DNA of 64,000 nt. It comes from Neurospora intermedia (Eukaryota; Ascomycota; Sordariomycetes; Sordariales; Sordariaceae). The translations under genes and the position numbers were made by a program. Below the pieces are notes generated by a model. It searched no databases and was not told the origin of the DNA. It was given only the letters and a program-made list of their open reading frames with translations. The DNA lies in assembly GCA_037102815.1 (NCBI GenBank), contig BTPP01000003.1:2294001-2358000 (forward strand), in the 5' to 3' direction. Below, one piece after another: positions 59,131 through 64,000 of this stretch (positions are counted from its first letter, which is position 1; each line of letters begins with the position of its first letter).

Positions 59131-59331
59131 TATTATAGGGCTAGCGCCCGGGTTATAGATTCTAATCTCTAAATTAGAACTATCGTTAGCTACAGTAGCG
59201 CAGAACGCGCAGCCCTAATAAAAACCTCTACGCCAATAGATCCGCATCTCAAATAGACTTTTCCCTCCTTTATAGAACCTTAATTAAGCTATACGACTAG
59301 CACCCGTATTAACTATACTATCCCTATTACA
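59131..59331 (+). repeat. Gypsy-D 3' LTR (201 bp)
   Basis: Partner of 52550-52750, more RIPed: GGTCATGGACTCTAG there reads GGTTATAGATTCTAA here. The duplication follows at 59332-59336. Confidence 0.92.
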
Positions 59332-62300
59332 ATTATAGTATTAAATAATTAGAGTAAATTTAATTGCAACCTAAATATCTTCGTTCGTATTATTAACGAT
59401 TTTATTAATCGTATATATATTCATTTAAAGTAGAACGGCCTTCTTACCGACTATAAACATTCTCCCTATACTTTAAATTATAATATTACCGAATAATAAT
59501 AGAAGAATTACTATAAATTAATCGCAAAGGATATTCGTTACAATTATAACCCTTCCTTACTTAATAGTAATATTATAAATTTAATTCGGATTATATTTAG
59601 TTCTAATAATAATATTATTATTCTTATACGTATTATATCTAATAATAGCGGTTATACTACTCTTACTTATATAATTTCCAATTTTAATAGTAATAGTAGT
59701 TCCGTTCCCGGTAGCCCTATAACTATCGATACTCCCGGCCGTACCCTTATAATAATAATTAAATCCAATAGCGCTATAAAGTTACTATAAACCAAATTTA
59801 TATAATAGAACTATTCGAATAACTTTTTAAATGTAATTAAATACTTATTAAATAGTACTTTTTAATTCTTATTATAATTATAATTTAAATAATTCCTATA
59901 ATTAATATAAATATTTCCTCCTCATTCCCGTCCTATTATTCTAATATTATTAATATTCTATTTTCCTCTTAAAAGTACCTCGCAATTTCTTTATATTACT
60001 CCTCCTCTAATTCAATTACTAAACAATACTCTCTTAACCTCCCCAACTTTAATACTTATAATAGAATCCTTTCGGCTTTAACTCTATCGTCCAAGTATTC
60101 CTAGAGTTCTTCCTTCGTTAATAACCAAATTTCTAAATTTAATTAAAAAATAATATCTATATTAAAGTAATTTAAAATAATATAAACGAATATCTCTTTT
60201 TTAAACCCGTAAATGCAAATAGGAATTAGGACGCCCAATATTTTCCTCCAGTAGAAGAAAGCCTAAAGGCTAATAACTTCTATTTTAATTTAAATAAAAA
60301 GGGAATTCTTTATTTTAATTAGTAGGTATAATTCTTTTTTATTTTCTTCTAATTATTAGCGCCCTCCTTTCTTCTTTTTCGTATTAATTATATATTATTA
60401 AATAGCCTCTCCGTTAAATTTAAGGGTAAAGTCGGCAATAGTAAATTTATATTATTACCTTAATTTTGCTACCGCTACTGCTAAATAGTAATTATAGCGC
60501 GATACTTATTCCTAATTCATTATATCCTCTAACTATTCCTCTCTATTAATAATTATTAATTCTAGGGTTTATAATAATAGTAATAATTAAGTCCTTAATT
60601 CTAAGGGGGGGCTAACTACTATTATTAGTAACTTCTCTATTAATACCTATATTTCAACTTATTAAATTTTAATTATACTACTTTCCAATTTATTAATAAA
60701 TAGCTAACTTCTAATTCGTTATATTTAAATATAATTAAAAACCTAAATTGCAATCCCCCGGACGAATTAGGCTTAATCCGTCCAGGCGAACTTTTCTTTA
60801 AAAGCCCGGACTCTTTTATTAAAATAAAAGTCGAACGGTAGATAAAAGGTTTCCATCTTTAAATTTCGTACTAGCGTAACCTTATATACCCTAATAATAA
60901 CTCTTAAGTATTTAATTTAATATTTTACTAGTTTAATTACTATCCCCCGAAATTTACTATAAATTTCAATCGACTAATAGAATATTAAGGCTCCGTATAT
61001 AATAGTATTATAAATATATTTAATATATATTTCCTTTACCCGAATAAAAGAATAACCCTATATTTTCACTACTAATTTCGTAAATATATTTATTTATATT
61101 ATTATTTTCTTTTTTACCGCTTTTACGTAAATTCTATAATTAAATTTATAATTTAATTAGACCCTTAGGAATTATATTAATTCCGTCGGTTGAAATACTA
61201 CTTCCCCGAATTAAAAAGTTTCCGTCCTTAGTACCCTTGTCCGTATAAAGTATATTAATTCCGTTTTATTACTTCGAATTCTATACCCCTCGCCCCTACT
61301 TATTCTAAATATACTTTTTATACTATTTATAATATTCGGCAAGTTTCTTCGGTAGTATAGGTTATTACTATAATATTAGTATTATTAGCGAAGCTAACTA
61401 TAATTATATTTAGGATTATTATTAACTTCCAGTATAATAAAATAATAAAGAGAATAAATAAAATAAGGGAGAGGGGGGAATTTTATAATATTCTAATAAT
61501 AATTATATAGGGGCGGGAGGTTTTATTATCGAAGAAGAAAGAATCTCTTTTTCTAATAATAAAGTTTACTATTTATTAAATAATCTATATTAAGAATTAT
61601 ATTTCCTATAGGGTATATAAAAGCTACCTATAATTAACTCTATCGAACGCTCCTTTTAAATTTAAAAGTATAAAGGACGTTATAATTCCGAATTTCTAGG
61701 CCGTATATACTATATTAATAATTACCCGGACTATAAATTCTATTGAATAATCTATTTAATTATTTATTTAACCCTCTAATAGGAAATTAAATTCTTCGGC
61801 TACCTACATAAACTTCTTAACTACAAACGCTTCGAAATTCTTTCCTATATTATTAAATAACGATATTAACCTCTATACGCCCGCTAGTTTTTATTAGGCA
61901 GCGTTCTTCCCGGGTTTTTTTAAAGATAATTATTTTCGTATCCTTAAATTACTATAGGAAATATCCGAATTAGAAATTAACGGATATTAAATATATTATA
62001 GCCTACCGGAATAATTGCCTATATATTTTTGGGAACCTATTTAAATATTAATTAATCCTAAGGGCTTTATTAAATACTATTCGGGAAAATACATTCTAAA
62101 CGTCCTCCTTATTAATTAATTCGCTAATAATTATTAATTCGGCGCTATTTAACAATTTAATCTAATCCGGTAAGTAATCCGTTAGAACTTTTACCCTTAG
62201 GAAAAAACGATTAGTAAGCATTTTAGCCTTACTATTATAATTTCCAACTTTTATTACCCCTTTATAAATTTAAAGGGTTAATAATTTAGGCGGGTCTATT

Positions 62301-63588
62301 AATCTATAACTTCGGATATAGGCCTATCGTTCCAAAGGCTAAAACTAATTTAAATTCTTCGAAGCCTCAATAACACTATTATATTATATAGCTTATTAAA
62401 TTTTTATAATTATCCTCTTCTTTTTTATTAGAACTTTAATAAAATCCCTCTAATTTAATATTATCTAATATTTAAACTACTCTTAATATATCCTCCGTAC
62501 TTCTTTTATTACTATTTTATATTTTAACGTCTATTAATTTACTTTCTTTCTTCGACTTTTCTTTTAATATAGAATAAATTCTTCTACAATATTAATAAAT
62601 TCTCCGTCGAACCTACAAAAAGCGAACTTGAAATCCTCTATTATATCGATCCTCTTTAAAACTAATATTCGTTTCTCTAATACCTCCTTTACTTTTACCG
62701 TATTTATAAAACTCTAACTATATTTTCCTTCCTCTTCTACTTTTTTATTCTTTCTTCCTACTTAAATTTAAATTTCCTAAGGGTAATAGTCTAAATTAAT
62801 TTATTTATACCTTTATACTCCCTAATATTCAACCTTAACCCCGGGTAATAGCTATATATAATTAATTATCCTATCCCTCTCTCCTTATATCGTATTCCCG
62901 AACCTTATTAATTTACTACGGAGGGTAAATAAATTAAATTTTTAATATTATACTTATATAAGGAGGCGAACAACCCTTAAACTAATCCTATTCTCTAAAT
63001 CCCAATCGGAATAGTAGAAATTATAATTCTTAACTATAATTAAATTTCCTACTAAGGGCCCAACCTCGAAAAATTTAAAGAGTGGCAATCCTTACTAATA
63101 TTCTAATATTCCTTATATAAAAATAGGAAAATAAATAAAAAAGACGGTCGTTAGGTCCCTTAGGCTTTTAAATATTATTATAATCTAATCCTTTCCGGCT
63201 CGGAAATTTAGGTCCTTTAAATTCTATTTCTTATTTATATATATTACTACCCTCCCCTTCTCTATATAATTAACCCTAAAATATCTCCCGCCTTTAGAAT
63301 AATAAATATCCCTATTTAAATTTCTATTTAATTCCTAAATCGCTATAACGTTATAAATCTCTTTTTATTCGAATAGAAGCTTCCTTTTTTCGTACAACTT
63401 CCCTATATTTTAATAGAATATTTTTAATTAGACTATTAATTACCCTAAAATAGGGTTCCTTCTAATCCTTCTACGGAGGATAAAGGTATTACTTCCCTAG
63501 GAGGGGCTATAATCGTATAAATACTATTACTACTATATAATTAATTCCTTCCTATATTTTAAGAATATATATAAGTATTTATCGGGCC

Positions 63589-63891
63589 TTAAAGGTTTAA
63601 CGGTTTTAATTGTAAAAACGGGCCAATAATCTTCTTCGACCGTCTTCTTTTTATAACTCCTCCAATATATCTCTCTAAGGTAGTAATAGTACTGGAATTA
63701 GGGGGGGCGTCTAAGAGGATACTCTTATTTATAATTTCTATTATTAACTCTAATACCTTTCTAATTAGGTTCTTATAAAGGGCAAACGCCCGCAATTTTT
63801 TAGCGTATATAATAAACGCTTTTGTAATTACCTTCCAGAAAATAAAATATTCCTTATAGTTATACGTATAATAGCCCTTCTTCCTATACAA
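63589..63891 (-). pseudogene. LINE D ORF1 C-terminal open stretch
   Basis: One hundred codons, aligned with 16260-16560 of copy C. It begins at YRKKGYYTYNYKEY, the degenerate zinc-knuckle region (Cys and His turned to Tyr), continues through IRKVLELIIEIINK and APPNSSTITTLERYIGGVIK, and ends at a RIP stop. The first Met is not a true start. It is a fragment of the Gag-like ORF1 product, whose N-terminus lies right of the window. Confidence 0.7.
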
Positions 63892-64000
63892 TTTATAATA
63901 AACGAATAATTTATTATTATTAAATAGGCAATTTACTTTACTAAAGCAATCTCCTTCGTATTTAACTTCGCTATAATAGGCGTAGATATTTTTTTAATAG

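Larger units (their letters stand above)
52550..59331 (+). mobile_element. Gypsy-D: chromodomain Gypsy retrotransposon, complete but RIPed
   Basis: 6782 bp on the plus strand with 201-bp LTRs and a 5-bp duplication (ACTAT at 52545-52549, RIPed to ATTAT at 59332-59336). The LTR starts TGTCATAGGG on the left and TATTATAGGG on the right, a RIP change of the first dinucleotide. Order: 5' LTR, gag with one zinc knuckle, protease, reverse transcriptase, RNase H, integrase, chromodomain, 3' region, 3' LTR. It inserted in the 3' region of LINE D. About 1.3 kb (57800-59130) between chromodomain and 3' LTR is non-coding and has G-rich runs. Confidence 0.93.
51461..64000 (-). mobile_element. Tad1-like LINE, copy D (split by Gypsy-D, cut by window end)
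   Basis: Minus-strand LINE inserted in MULE-2. Its 3' end (51461-51680) matches copy C closely, without the internal deletion of copy C. Gypsy-D interrupts the 3' region at 52549/59332. ORF2 follows rightward: Cys-containing tail (about 60020-60250), post-RT region (about 60800-60960), reverse transcriptase box at about 61375-61400, and endonuclease (about 62850-63500). ORF1 begins to appear after 63560. The 5' end is outside the window. It is more heavily RIPed than copies B and C. Confidence 0.9.

Noticed and set aside
1-64000. tRNA, rRNA or a biosynthetic or defence gene cluster
   Set aside because: No cloverleaf, rRNA segment or run of host genes was recognised; every long coherent frame except 34390-36360 belongs to a transposon family. 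A covariance-model scan would be needed to exclude RNA genes fully.

Overview
The window looks like an AT-rich, gene-poor block of a filamentous ascomycete genome (Pezizomycotina). Almost everything in it is transposable-element sequence damaged by repeat-induced point mutation (RIP). TpA is extremely abundant and CpA/TpG are scarce while CpG persists, so the decay is CpA-to-TpA on both strands rather than CpG deamination. No intact host gene, rRNA, tRNA or CRISPR array was recognised. The element families (Tad1-type LINE, chromodomain Gypsy, Copia, Fot1/pogo, MULE, Tnp2-like) are those typical of such fungi; the species cannot be named from the sequence.

Layout, left to right. 1-708: 5' end of a Tad1-like LINE (copy A, minus strand). 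About 709-5719: a decayed DNA transposon with a Tnp2-like transposase (plus strand) and short repeats at its right end. 5720-7340 and 22318-22810: LINE copy B, split by a chromodomain Gypsy element (Gypsy-A, 7341-22317, minus strand, 271-bp LTRs, TAGTT target duplication). Gypsy-A is itself split by LINE copy C (11521-17859, 16-bp duplication). 22811-24463 and 27549-about 27825: an old RIPed MULE, split by a young, barely RIPed MULE (MULE-1, 24472-27540). MULE-1 has perfect 32-bp inverted repeats, an 8-bp duplication and a nearly complete transposase.

27910-33600: Fot1/pogo elements. A truncated plus-strand copy ends at 29010, and a long minus-strand copy (29334-33256) carries a small 489-bp MITE; their 3' halves form a roughly 1-kb inverted repeat. 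34390-36360: a decayed protein gene that I do not recognise. 36372-42890: a Copia element (minus strand) with 174-bp LTRs and a primer-binding site matching the anticodon arm of initiator tRNA-Met. 42896-43770: the only sizeable stretch without RIP outside transposons, with telomere-like repeats and long homopolymer runs.

43900-49133: a third-type chromodomain Gypsy (Gypsy-C, minus strand) interrupted by MITE-1 (47522-48117). 49134-51460: MULE-2, a RIPed relative of MULE-1, interrupted by MITE-2 (49848-50301) and then by LINE copy D (51461 to the window end). LINE D is split by Gypsy-D (52550-59331, plus strand, 201-bp LTRs). The insertions therefore have a readable relative order, in places three or four layers deep.

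Nothing here looks like a working multi-gene system. The items most worth a second look are the MULE-1/MITE family with 8-bp duplications and a light load of RIP-type stop codons, the tail-to-tail pogo inverted repeat, the Copia half-tRNA primer site, the long extra 3' region of the LINE, and the unidentified pseudogene. Positions of domains inside RIPed elements are approximate, because they were read by eye through many stop codons.
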